From contig CM030938.1 of NCBI GenBank assembly GCA_018136815.1, positions 3,484,112 through 3,548,111 on the forward strand: a stretch of DNA of 64,000 nt, in the 5' to 3' direction. Source of the DNA: Isochrysis galbana. Lineage: Eukaryota > Haptophyta > Isochrysidales > Isochrysidaceae. Shown piece by piece: positions 21,057 to 31,390 of the stretch (positions are counted from its first letter, which is position 1; each line of letters starts with the position of its first letter). The notes beneath the pieces are model-generated. The model ran no database searches, was not told where the DNA came from, and saw nothing but the letters and a program-made list of their open reading frames with translations. Both the position numbers and the translations under genes were made by a program.

Positions 21057-22908
21057 TCAATCTGAATCTGCAAGGACGTAGTTGCCATTCTCTATGTCGT
21101 CGCTTGCCCCACTGTCGTCATAAGGAGCGATTTCACCCTGCCATACAGGTTTGGGCACATTGCCTCCGTGCGGCTCGGCTATTTCCATGGAGCTCTGACA
21201 GTGTGCGATCTCTGCACGGCGCGCCAAATCCTCACGGCGTGCCACATCTGCACGGACTAGCCAGACGGTGAGCATAGGTCCAAGCGCAAAGGCCACAGCC
21301 ACCTGACCGACGTAGTTGCGGACAGGTGTGGCAGAATCGTGGTAAGCGAGAAGAGTGCTAATGTCGCGGCAGAGAGAGATCCAGCTCCAGCCGACGAAGA
21401 AGGCCATCGCCCGAGTGAGGAAATATAACTCGACGTGACCGCGGTCGGCCTTCTTCTCCTCTTCGATCTGCTCGCCTAATCCTGTAAATAGCAACCAGAC
21501 GACGCCACCGACGGTCAAGGCAATTGCCAATCCGAGATCCTTGAAGGTGACTCCAATTGTGGGATATTGCACGAGGGAGGTCCAGCTGACGATGACGTCC
21601 GTCCATGCGGAGCCAACGAGCCATCCGAGCGCACCCTCCACAAGGACAAGGGCGTGCGTTGCAGATCTCATCGCCACCGTTCGCCCACTTATTGAGACAC
21701 GGCGACGGTGTCGTGCAAAGTCGAAAAAGAAGAAATGGCCAGAAATGGGTGTCACCGCAGTTGAAGCAATGGTTGCTGCCGTAGTGGACGAGCTTGTCAT
21801 TAACGCATTGATGGCGCTCCTCCACCGGACAAGTCTGGTCACAAAGAGGGCTGACACTGCAGTGCTCGAGATGCCCCACAGAAGAAGCAACCGCTTGTAC
21901 AGAAGTTCTACACGCGAGCAAGGGGGGAGGGGGGCAAGAGATGAATCAAGTTCAGGTGGAGAACTTTCGCCCACTATGCGGGCCAGGCCTGGGCCCGCTG
22001 TCCCGCCGTCGCCCAACACCGCGCTGGTAGGCAGCGCAGTGGCTGAGACAAGTATCCGGTACCGCATGCGGGACTGATGAATCCTCAGGGCCGGCGAGCA
22101 AACAAGGCTTGCCTGCTTCGAGGCCGAAGTCATCCATACCATGGAGCGGGTCAACCTCAAGTTTGATTAGCAGCAACGTTTTGAATGAGTAAGCCCACGT
22201 CACCATGACACCAACGCCGAGAGCATGCGACACCAGCGGCCACGTGGCGTTACGAAGAACGTAGAACACTGGCAGCATGCTCATGACTTGCGAGGATGAA
22301 GAGCTTGCAATTTTCGTGCCGGCTTCTGATGTGATTCGCTTGGACGAGTCTTCAGCCATAGAGGCGGCTGCGAGGATGGTCGCGCTCACAATGGTCTCGC
22401 CGATCGCCCAGGCAAAATGGGACGCAACACCTCCACCCAATTGCACGAGCAGCTGGATCGACAGGTCACCAAACGACCAACCAACGCACATACCCGCCAT
22501 GGCTGGGACAGCACGCAGTCGCGGCCAGATGCCCTCGTAGTGTGCGGCGATCCGCGCAACGATAGCTGCGCCGACCAGCAGGCTCATCACGAAGAGCGCC
22601 TGGATGCCTATGGTCGCCGGTGCGGAGCATGGGATGCGCTCGACGATCTGGTTGGAGCAGTAGGGAAGGGGCTGAAGGCGGAGTGCATAGATAGCAAACA
22701 GGTCCTTCCACTGGCGCGACAGTACGTATGTCACGACGCCCTGCACATACTGCTGCACCTCAGCGTGCAAGCTGAGGCGGTGAAAAAACAAGCCCACGCG
22801 CGAATGCAAGCGCAGCGCGTGTGAGAACGAGGTGCCGGGCTGCGGCTGCGGCTGCGGCTGCGGCTGCGGCACGCCCTCTGCCTCGCAGCACATTAGAGGC
22901 TCATCCAT
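21057..22908 (-). CDS. Two-exon multi-pass membrane protein with two similar halves
   Basis: Exon 1 22908-22140, intron 22139-21908 (GTATGG...GTGTAG, 232 nt, phase 1), exon 2 21907-21057; 539 residues. ATG 22908 opens MDEPLMCCEAEGVPQPQPQP, after which the first hydrophobic half begins. Each half has about four hydrophobic segments and a shared core: YVLSRQWKDLFAIY and GMCVGWSFGDLSIQLL in the first, WLVGSAWTDVIVSW and FFVGWSWISLCRDIS in the second. This suggests an old internal duplication as in many transporters or channels. The tail is polar and acidic (DDIENGNYVLADSD). No known family is assigned. The splice choice rests on consensus and frame; the GCAAGC alternative donor at about 22114 cannot be ruled out. 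Confidence 0.7.
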
Positions 22909-23720
22909 CAAGCACTCTCTTGCTCTGCAGGTTCGTTGCCCGGTCGTCACTTTAGGCCGCTCTCCGCTCGCACTCCCTTGTCTCCTGCTCTGCTCCTCTG
23001 CCTCTTCCTCGCCCCCTTCCTCACTCTCTCCCTTAACCCCTCCACTCCTCTCTTCGTCTCTCTCCACCGAGCGCCCCTCCCCCCTCGCGTTCTCCCGCCC
23101 TCCGCTCCCCCTCCCCATCAGAGTAAGTAAATAGAGTATGTACTCCGTACTCCTACTCCTACTCCTACCCCTAGCCAATTCCTAGCACATTCGTTCTCCC
23201 CCTTGGTATTTTGGCCCCTTAATTAAAGGTTTGGGGCCCTGAGTCAAGCATTGTACTCAGCCTACATGTACTGCCCAGGCCTGCAACCTAACGTTTTAGG
23301 CGGAATTGAAGCAGGTTGCGCCGCACATGCACCACGTCTCAGGGCCTGTACGGACTGTCAATATTGGGCGATACTTATAATCCCTGTCATTATGTTCTTG
23401 AAGGTTGAAGGTCACCTAGGCCAAGAGCCCAAGGAAATCCTTGTAGGAGAGGGCATGCTTGAGCCAAGGGCAAGCACCCCTTGGAAGCTATCACCCAGGG
23501 GCATGCCATTGTCACTTGAGAACGAGAAGAGAGACAGCAGAGAGCCGTGCACGCCGTACCGCACCAGCAGCAAGCGGGGACAGGGGCGCACACGCACACG
23601 TGGCACGTGGATCGGCGGCCGCTCACACCCACCTCGCTCCTCCTATCACATGCACATCCCTGTGTTGCTTGTGCTATGGCGTTGTGTGAGTCAATAAGCA
23701 ATAAGAGGTAGAAAGGAGCG
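22909..23720. other. Intergenic; homopyrimidine promoter-side tract
   Basis: Positions 22970-23110 are nearly all pyrimidine on the plus strand, that is purine on the coding strand of the upstream-lying minus gene, probably its promoter or 5' leader. The remainder to 23720 holds no credible gene. Confidence 0.4.
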
Positions 23721-24050
23721 GTGGCGTACGGGTACGGGCAGACGCAAGTGCTCGACTGGCTCAAGGAGGAGGGGCTGCTCGAGGTCGTCAGCCTCACCGG
23801 CGCGGTCGTTCATGGGAAGGTGGAGGTGTTTGCGTGGTACCAGTCGGCGGGGGTGCCCCTCCCTCGTGTGCCCATGTCCGTCTCGCTGCTGGGCGAGGTC
23901 GTGCGCAACGGGCACCTCGCGATGGCGATGTGGTTGCGCGAGCGCTTCTGTCCGTGGGACGAGAGCGTGTACGCGGCCGCCGTGAGGGGTGGGAACGCGG
24001 ACGTACTGCGCTGGCTGCGCGAGGTGGGGTGCCCGAGGGACGAGGAGTGA
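23721..24050 (+). pseudogene. Ankyrin-type repeat fragment
   Basis: About 109 residues with the degenerate ankyrin rhythm found in large protist and giant-virus ankyrin families: VLDWLKEEGLL, LGEVVRNGHLAMAMWLRERF, CPWDESVYAAAVRGGNADVL, RWLREVGCP. The frame opens without an ATG at its start and has no clear acceptor, and the tail is followed by low-complexity repeats, so it is read as a truncated copy or a single exon of an unassembled gene. Confidence 0.5.
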
Positions 24051-24856
24051 GAGAGAGGCGCGTGGGTGGCTGCGTCGGACCTTGAATGTGGGAGTACCTC
24101 CCCTCCCGTAAGACTCCCATAACGGACTTCTTTTCTCTTTTGTTTTTTCTCTGGTAGACACCCGAGGGGAGAGAGGGGGCGAGGAGGAGGAGGGGCGCTG
24201 CGTCCGACCCTTCTCGACGCGGGAGGAAGGGGGAGGGGCGCTGCGCCAGACCCTTCTCGGCGCGGGAAGGGGAGGGGGGGCTGCGTCAGGCCTCTCCTTC
24301 GGGGTGCTCGCGGGGGGGGGGACCCTTCGTCAACTGATGCGGGTTGCGGTGAAAGTCTGCGGCTCCGCCTCCTCCGCCGCGTCCTTGGAGCAGGAGGAGG
24401 AACGAGTCGTGCGAGCAGCGCTTGCGCTCGGCGTCCAGTCGACAGGTGGCCGTGTCGAGGGAGTCGAACGAAGCCAGCGAGCAGGAGCACGAGAGGAGAG
24501 GACGGAGGACCGTACGGATGCGCGCCGAGTCGCCACCATCGTGAGGAAGACGAGGGCGAGGAGAGAGCTGGAGGGTGAGCGAGGAGGGAGGAGGGAGACA
24601 GGCAGTAGGAGCCTTCTCTCTCTAGTAGGTCGATGAGAGGGGGAGGGGGAGAGGGGGGAGGGGACCCCCGGGGGGGGGGGAGAGAGACCAAAAGACCAGA
24701 CCAGCTGTTTACGTTAATGTTCTCGTCATATACTGTAATAATCCAACGGTCCCAGGGGGGTGCCCCTAGGGTTCTAGGGTTCCCGCCCGTCTTCCGCCCA
24801 GAGTTCCCCCGCGGAAAGAGTGAACGCACGGCGTGCACCTTCCTGGAAGTTGCTAT
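24051..24856. repeat. Low-complexity repeats after the ankyrin fragment
   Basis: Imperfect repeats of GCTGCGTCCGACCCTTCTCG-type units occur at about 24200-24300, followed by purine-rich runs to 24690. Long frames on the minus strand here are Pro/Arg/Ser-rich by-products. Confidence 0.5.
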
Positions 24857-25204
24857 GCGCACGCACGGCGCCCCCGCGGGGGGCGCCGATGCACATCGCG
24901 CCGTGCCCACGCACGGCGTGCACAATGTGATTGCAAGTCATCACACGTGCTGCGTAAAGAAACATCTCTTATACGGCTAGTTTACGTAGTTGTGGGCCTC
25001 AGGGGGTACGCAGATGGAACGAGTTGACATGCGCAAGCACGGCGTCTCCGCGGGGGGACCGATGCACATCGCGCCGTGCTCATGCACGGCGTGCACCGAT
25101 GTGATTGCAAGTCGTCACAGGTGCTCCGTGCGAAATATCTCTTAAATTGTGTGTTTATGTAGTTGTCGGCCTTAGAGGAACCGCAGAGGAAAAGCCCTGA
25201 CACG
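24857..25204. repeat. Two-copy 174-bp tandem repeat
   Basis: Units start at 24857 and 25031. Both contain a GCACGGCGTGCAC palindrome followed by a TGTGATTGCAAGTC block, then CATCTCTTA/ATCTCTTAA and TAGTTGT blocks. A third unit begins at about 25203 but soon diverges. No gene is visible inside. Confidence 0.75.
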
Positions 25205-26449
25205 GCGTCTCCCTCGGGGCGCGGGGGAAAGCAGAGATATGCTAGTCTTCATTTAATTTTAAAATACTGCTCTATATAACTGTGGACACTTGATCGCTCA
25301 ATTCGACTGATGTCCCACAATTGACGGAACGACACCTCAGCATGCGTCGTGAACGACGTGCGACGCCGGCTCGTCGGCAGCATCGCCACCGATCAGGTCA
25401 AGGGAGCAAATTTCGGGCGATTCGCGATTCGGCTCCATCTTATGCATGAGACTAGTCCTCCATATTGATATTGATGGAAAGGGTCCAGCTCAATCAATCT
25501 TGGTGTCCTCTAGGCTCCAAGGGGCCGCCAATATGCTAGGAATCAAAAAGGGTCTCGAAGCACCTTTGCAGGTGCTTCCAGCCGCCTCTTAAGAGATAAG
25601 GTCTATAACAAGTCCATCACATCCGATGGAAACTAGTGGGGTTGGCTAGGATATAACAATAATTATTAATAAAAGCAAGCATATCTCAAGCAATATACCG
25701 ACTGAGCCGACTGCGCCGCATCGCCACACACGCACGCGCGGACCACCGCGACTTCACTAAAGTGAGATCTAAGAGCTCACTTGCTCCTTCTCACACTCTC
25801 CTAACTGCTAACAACTAACAACAAGACAAATATGTTGTAACGCATACTACTACTACTACTATGATTCACCATTCAACACAAACATCATCACTTCAACGCG
25901 CGGTCACGCGGACGCTGGTAGCGAATTATCACAGGACGCCGTCACGAATGAATCGCAACATGATGGAGACCTCCATTTGGTCTGCTAAAGGTTGAGTAGG
26001 ATCATCACCAAAGACACACTGGAGCAACCAGAAACTCGAGCCGACGAGCACTGACCATCCCCTCCATTCCATCGGCTATGGCACCCTAGTACCGTAGCGC
26101 AGACCAGGCACCATGCCGGCGTATGCCTGCAATAGCGTAGCCGACGCGCGCATGGCGACCTGTACGCATAGCAGGATACACTCCAGCTTTTGACTTTTGA
26201 GAATGGTGTTCCTTGGATCATGCCGATAAATGCGTCCCAGAGCTCGGGCAGGAACGGCAAGTGCGGGATGGGTGCAAGGAGGGCAAACCCTTCCGGCAAA
26301 CGAGCGCAACCCCCAAGAAGGTGAGGTCGGGTGCCTCCATTCGGTACCACTCTAAAATTCGTCATACAATAACGTCCCAGCCTCGGATTCCATTGGGTAT
26401 GTTGTGGGTAGGGGAGGGTGATGTAGGTTTGTGCCCTATTTTTAGGCCG
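25205..26449. other. Intergenic, repeat fragments only
   Basis: Mixed AT-rich sequence. The inverted copy of the 3659 repeat end lies at about 25633-25655, and a CTA trinucleotide run at 25845-25862 is followed by sequence resembling 3550-3590. No frame resembles a known protein. Confidence 0.4.
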
Positions 26450-27036
26450 CCCCTCTTTCGCTGTGCATGTGGCCCATCGCGCGCCCTTTGCGGCGTGGCA
26501 CGCTTCCTTCTCCGGCTCGCTGACTCCCGCGCAGATGTACATCCTGCCCCCGTCAGCTGCCGGCACGTCGCTCTTCGACGCCCCTACCACCGACGAGGCA
26601 TGCCTCCTTACGACACCCAAGCTGAGCCCGGAACGGCGATCTGACGACCGATGACGCTCATCGGCTGCTTCAGCCCTAGCAGTTGCACCGAAGTGATGCG
26701 CCTCTGCTTCGGATGATCAGGTGCCACTGGTATCGGCGATCCTCGGGGGCGGGGGCGCGGAGGCTTGGATAAAATTCCAGCGGCTGGCGACGGGTAGGAA
26801 TGCTGCAGCAAGTAAAGAAACGGAACGTGGCTGGCCATGAGCACACACAAGCACGAATGCGACGAATGAATTGGTCATGGCTTCCTGCCGGTAAAACACA
26901 GTATCGCAGCCAGTAGCGTGCGGCGTCCTCGTTCCAATCTTCGACTTTCAATGGCGTTTCAATCGCAGCTTCAATGAAGCCCTCTCCCGGCTCAATCTCG
27001 TCTTTTGACAGCGTGAGCTGATTCTTCGCAACGCAC
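26450..27036 (-). CDS. Possible multi-exon gene of unknown family, doubtful
   Basis: A coding-looking stretch after an AG at 27037 reads AKNQLTLSKDEIEPGEGFIE, then TPLKVEDWNEDAARYWLRYC. A TTGCTGCAG acceptor near 26805 leads to GSPIPVAPDHPKQRRITSV and SVIGRQIAVPGSAW, ending at a possible GTAAGG donor; a further stretch reads SDVPAADGGRMYICAG. The composition looks coding, but exon ends are not settled and no family is recognised; the DWNEDAARYWL part is reminiscent of SAM domains. It could equally be a transposon relic. Confidence 0.25.
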
Positions 27037-27111
27037 CTACAGCAGGAGCTGAATCATCATTGTTTGGATGGCGATCACTGCCCCGCTCCCAAGAGGTTCT
27101 CTCCCACTCCC

Positions 27112-29041
27112 TCAATCCGCCTCGCGCGGGTCCCTGCCCTCAAGGAACTTCTCTCGGGCTAGTTGTTCGAGACGACTCCGCTCTAAATCGTCGCCTTTGG
27201 TTGGGGGCTCGGCAGGGCTATCCTCGCTCCCTGCGGCTCGCCGATCGTCACCACGCGGGCTTTTGCCAACGCCTTGGGCACGGCCGGGGCTCACTCCAGA
27301 GTCGCGCCGTCTCTCGTTGCGGGCGTTTGCAAGGCGGGCCTGCGCTTTGCTTCGGACGGACTCACTCTCGCTCACGTCGTCAATTGCCTTCCGGTTGTCA
27401 CTCTCTTGGACAGTTCCTTCAGTGAAGGCTCCGGGCACATCGCCATTGGCACCGCCCGCTATCCATGCGGCTGCGGCCTCCACCTCCGGCACGCCCTCTG
27501 CCACCATTGCATCCTCTATCGCCTTGCGCCGCTCGGCATAGGACTCGACGGCGGCGGCCGCTCTCGCCGTTCCTTCCGCAAACGCGCGATAGGCCTCGGC
27601 ATCCGATGAGTTGGACTCGCCGTCGCGCCGTGCAAGCGCGGCGCGTGCTGCGTCAACCACTGCCTTGGCCTTGGCCTCCGCCTCAATGCGTTCCTCCCTC
27701 TCCACCCTTGCCCTGCTCTCGGCCTCCTCGACCCGTCGAGCGGCCTGCTCCTCCAGCTTCGACATCGCCGAGTCCTCACGGCGTGACGACTCCGCGGCAG
27801 CGTCTGCCATTGCACTGCAAGGGTCGCGTGCAGCCAAGGGCAACAAGAGGGATGAGCCGCACCGCAGGCAGACAAGGCGGGATCCGTACAAGGTGGCGAG
27901 CAGATTGGGCATGTGGACAAAGAGCAACATCGGATGGAGGCACGGACCTGGACGCTGCAAGCTTAGCCTCTGCGATGCGCCGCTCCGCCTCGCGGCGAAT
28001 CTCCGCCTCGGTGATTGCCGCCTGCTTCCTCGTCTGCTCCAGCGCTCGCGCAGCTGCGAGTGCTTCTTCGCCACGTGCCTCTAGGTCGGCTGCTGTCCTC
28101 TTGAGCTCGAGCTCTCGCTGATCAAGCATAATCTTGAGGAGTTCGCGATCGGGACCTGCGATTGCCGCTGACGTGTTTCGCGCCTTGCAAAGGGCTGGAA
28201 CCACGAGGGCCAGCGCGGCAGCCTCGCCCAGAGCCAGCACTCCGAGCGGAGCGTTCAGCATGCTGGCAGAGGGCACAGGCGCAGGAGCCGTGTCCTCACC
28301 CCCTTGCACACGTAAGCGCGCCTCAAGCTCAGCAGCCCGCTTTGCAGTGGCGCGCGCCTCGGCACGCAAAGCCTCCTTCTCCTCGCGCTCAGCCTCAAAT
28401 GATGTGGCAGCCTGCTGCTGGGCCTCGAGCTGGGCCTCGAGCTCGGCGACGCGCTTGGCAGACGCACGGGCCTCTGCAAACAATGAGCCAGCCTCTACCT
28501 GGCCTCTACCTCGTGCGACAGGCTGAGAAGCTCCAAAGGGCCCCATCCCGGGCGCGGGTAGAGGGGTGGGCGCAGGCGGGCTGCGCGAGGCGAGCTGTGT
28601 CCCAACCAATAAGCCAGCGCCGCCAGCGCACAGAGAGATGATCGCGGAGCGGCGGGCGCCCACTGCAGGCTCTGGTGGAAGGGTAGTAAGTAGCGGCGGC
28701 GGTGGTGGCGGTGGTACGGGCGGCTGCTCAGCCTGCGCCTTGCGCTGGACGAGTATCGCACGACCAACAATGGCAGTGGCGGCCGGCAAGAGCACGGCGT
28801 CCGCCGCCGAGAAGACGGAGAGCGGCGTCGGCGTAGGTGTGGCGGCGGCGGCGGCGAGCTGCGCCTCTGTGAACTCTCGCACTTCCTCCTTGATCCTGCG
28901 CTTGAGCTCATCCTCGGGCGAGAGGGCGAGGCGCGTCGGCTGTGCGCGTGTGGCGTGTCGCGGCCGCCTCGCCATGCCCGCGCTCCCGCCCAACAGCAGC
29001 AGTAGCGCCGAGTGGAGGGCGGCGGCGGCGGCGAGGCCCAT
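27112..29041 (-). CDS. Coiled-coil membrane protein with signal peptide, two exons
   Basis: Exon 1 29041-27948, intron 27947-27815 (GTCCGT...TTGCAG, 133 nt, phase 2), exon 2 27814-27112; 598 residues. It begins with a hydrophobic signal (ALHSALLLLLGGSAGMA) and a basic stretch. Three further hydrophobic segments follow (SAADAVLLPAATAIVGRAIL, SAIISLCAGGAGLLVGTQLA, LGVLALGEAAALALVVPAL), separated by proline runs and A/E/R/K-rich heptad regions. The second exon is almost wholly charged coiled coil and ends in a disordered D/R/G-rich tail. The layout suggests a membrane-anchored structural protein of the secretory system or plastid; this is inference. No family recognised. Confidence 0.75.
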
Positions 29042-30335
29042 CGCGGCCGCGGCGCCCCCGCCGGGAGGCGCCGAGGGGGAAAAGAAGGGGAGACGGGAAG
29101 GAAACCAGATGGTTCACGGTTCACGGCGACCTTGGCATTTCCAAGACTATCGCGATTTATTAAAAGAAATTTAGGTCGATCGAAGAAAGCGAAATCTAGG
29201 GCCGTAAGTGCGGGCAAGCGACGAGCGGGCCTCTACGAGTGTGTCTTTGCACTGTTGCGAGTGATGTATTTTGACAATCAGGTCCTCGCCCTCTCGGATC
29301 ATCTCAAGGCCTCTTTGATGAGCCGCTACAACGGTCGCATCGTGCATCGTGCATCGTGCATCGTGCATCGTGCATCGTGCATCGTCACCTGAGAGGTGAG
29401 AGGTGAGAGAGAGGCGGACGTCGGCCATCGGTCATTTATATTCGCATTTTCATTTACTCTTGCGCAGTTTGTTGGGCTGCGGGCTGGTGGGACATAGATA
29501 TGGGACATGAGTATGAGATGGATGGCGCGGAGAATGGCTAGAGGGCTATTGGGCTGCGTGTGCGTGTGTGTGCAGTTGCAGGGGCAGGGACTGTAGACTG
29601 TAGTGAGTAGTGCAGCGCAGCGCAAGCCAAGAGAAATTTTGTTCAAAATTTAGGTGGGATGGGGATGGATGCCAAAATACCAAACAAAATTTCGCCGGCG
29701 AGACAAGCGCGACGAAAGTCTTGGAATTGCCAACGGCGACCGCCATCTCACCGGCGACCGGCGACCGCGGCTGGGGGCGCCAATACCAGTACCCCCCCCC
29801 CCCTCCTTCTCTCGCCACCGGCCATTGGCCATTGGGGAGAGCCGGCGCGTGGCTTGCAGCTTGCAGGCGGGGGGGTTAGTGGATATATGGAACGTGAATG
29901 TGAATGTGAATGTGTGCATCAATAGTAGGTGTAGGTAGGTGACGAGCTTGAACGAGAGGTTGAGCGCTGCGCTCTGCAGGCCAGGCCTCAACCTCAAGCA
30001 TCAAGCTCAACCTTTAACCTAGCGACGCATCGCGAAGAGCGAAGAACACTCTCTCCGCTCCTCTCGATCGAAAGTCCCACCTCAACCTTACAATCTTAGA
30101 CGTTAGACGCGCGAGGACGCTCGACGGACATTGACCCCTCCGCACACAGAACGAACGGTGAGCAGGGACCAACTAGGCAGCGAGCTTGCCGCTGAGCTGG
30201 TGGACGTCGATGAGGAAGCACCTAACACCTAACATGAGAGGGAGGAAGGAGTGAGTGTAGGGGGAGAGTGCAAGGGGGGAGGGGGTTGTTAGGGGTAAAG
30301 GTGGGTAGTAGGGAGGTTCATGAGCACACTGCCTC
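29042..30335. repeat. Intergenic with hAT relic and minisatellites
   Basis: Holds the hAT relic listed separately, about six units of a TGCATCG heptamer at 29338-29385, a GAGAGGT run at 29390-29412, and a GTGAATGTGAAT run near 29892-29912. AAATTT-rich segments near 29630-29720 resemble the ends of the 6334 MITE family. No credible host gene. Confidence 0.5.
29195..29340 (+). pseudogene. hAT transposase C-terminal (dimerisation) relic
   Basis: The translation YECVFALLRVMYFDNQ, then ALSDHLKASLMSRYNGR, aligns by eye with the hAT C-terminal block in the element at 61191 (CERVFSLLSCMFPSDRS, then SLADQIQASVMLRYNRNKR). The conserved CER has become YEC and nothing of the upstream transposase remains in frame. 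It is a dead fragment. Confidence 0.65.
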
Positions 30336-31390
30336 ATGCCTCATGCCGCACACGTAGCGAAGATTTTTAAGAAGATTTTTTTTAGGGGGAGAGTGCAGCA
30401 GGGCGCGGCGAGTAGGGAGCGGCGGCAGCACACGGGCAGGAATGTGGAGTTGAGGGGGAGGCACGGCCGTCGGGGGAGACACTTCTCTTGCGCTGTGTGC
30501 TCCGTTCGGTTGACTGGCGCCATCCAACTCAACTCCCCCGAGAGGCGGAAGAGCGGAAGATGCCCTGGCGCGCGGGGGAGGCCGTGGAGGGAGGGGGCAG
30601 CGGGGGCGGAGGGCGGAGGGGGGGGGCGCGACGTTGCCCTCGCTCCCCGCATCCGTTTCGCCCCTCGCCTTCCCCCCCCTCCCTCGGCCCCTCCCCGCCC
30701 CCCCGCCCCCCGTCGGCAGAGAGTTCAACAGACAGGCGCCCCCCCGCGCTCCCCCCCGCAGATCCTCTCTCCTCTCTCCTCCCCCGTTACTCTCCTCTCT
30801 CCGTTACTCGAGGAGGGGGGAGGGGGAGGGGGAGGAGGAGGAGCACAGGAGAGAGAGGCTGCTGCACGGGGAGAGAGAGAGAGAGAGAGAGAGGAGAGGG
30901 AGAGAGGGGAAAGAAGGCGAGAGGGAGAAGGGGACGCGGCGAGAGGTCTCTCGCGAGGCGAACTTTTTAACGGAACGAACGGCGGAACGGTGCGGGGCAG
31001 AGGGGAGGGAGGAGGTTCCAGTTGGGCAGTTTCCTCCTCTCTGTTACACCGCTAAACCCCTTGCGAGAGGAGCACTGTGATGGCGGAAATCCACCCTCAC
31101 GGGCCTCTCGATTCTCTAAGAATGTGCCCCTGGAGAGGTGAGAAACTCTGTATGAACACCGAGTGGCGGGTGGGGCAGCGCACGAGGAAGAGACGGCGAG
31201 AGAAGGGAAGAAAGAGAGAGAGAGAGAGCGGAAGAGAGAGAGAAGAGAAGAGAGGGAGGGAACGAGGGGGAGGGGGGAGGGAGGGAGAGAGAGAGAGAGG
31301 GAGAGAGACGCACGGTGTGCGGTGGGGGGGGGGGGGTTCTGTGGCGCGAGCAGAAGACACTGAGCCGTGCGCACGCCGTGCTCAAGAAAG
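30336..31390. promoter_or_regulatory. GA-rich flank upstream of the EF-hand gene
   Basis: Mixed G-rich sequence to 30800, then long homopurine blocks at 30815-30940 and 31180-31320 on the coding strand, ending about 70 nt before the ATG at 31391. Arg/Glu- or Leu/Ser-rich frames through it are simple-sequence artefacts. Probably promoter and 5' leader. Confidence 0.4.
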
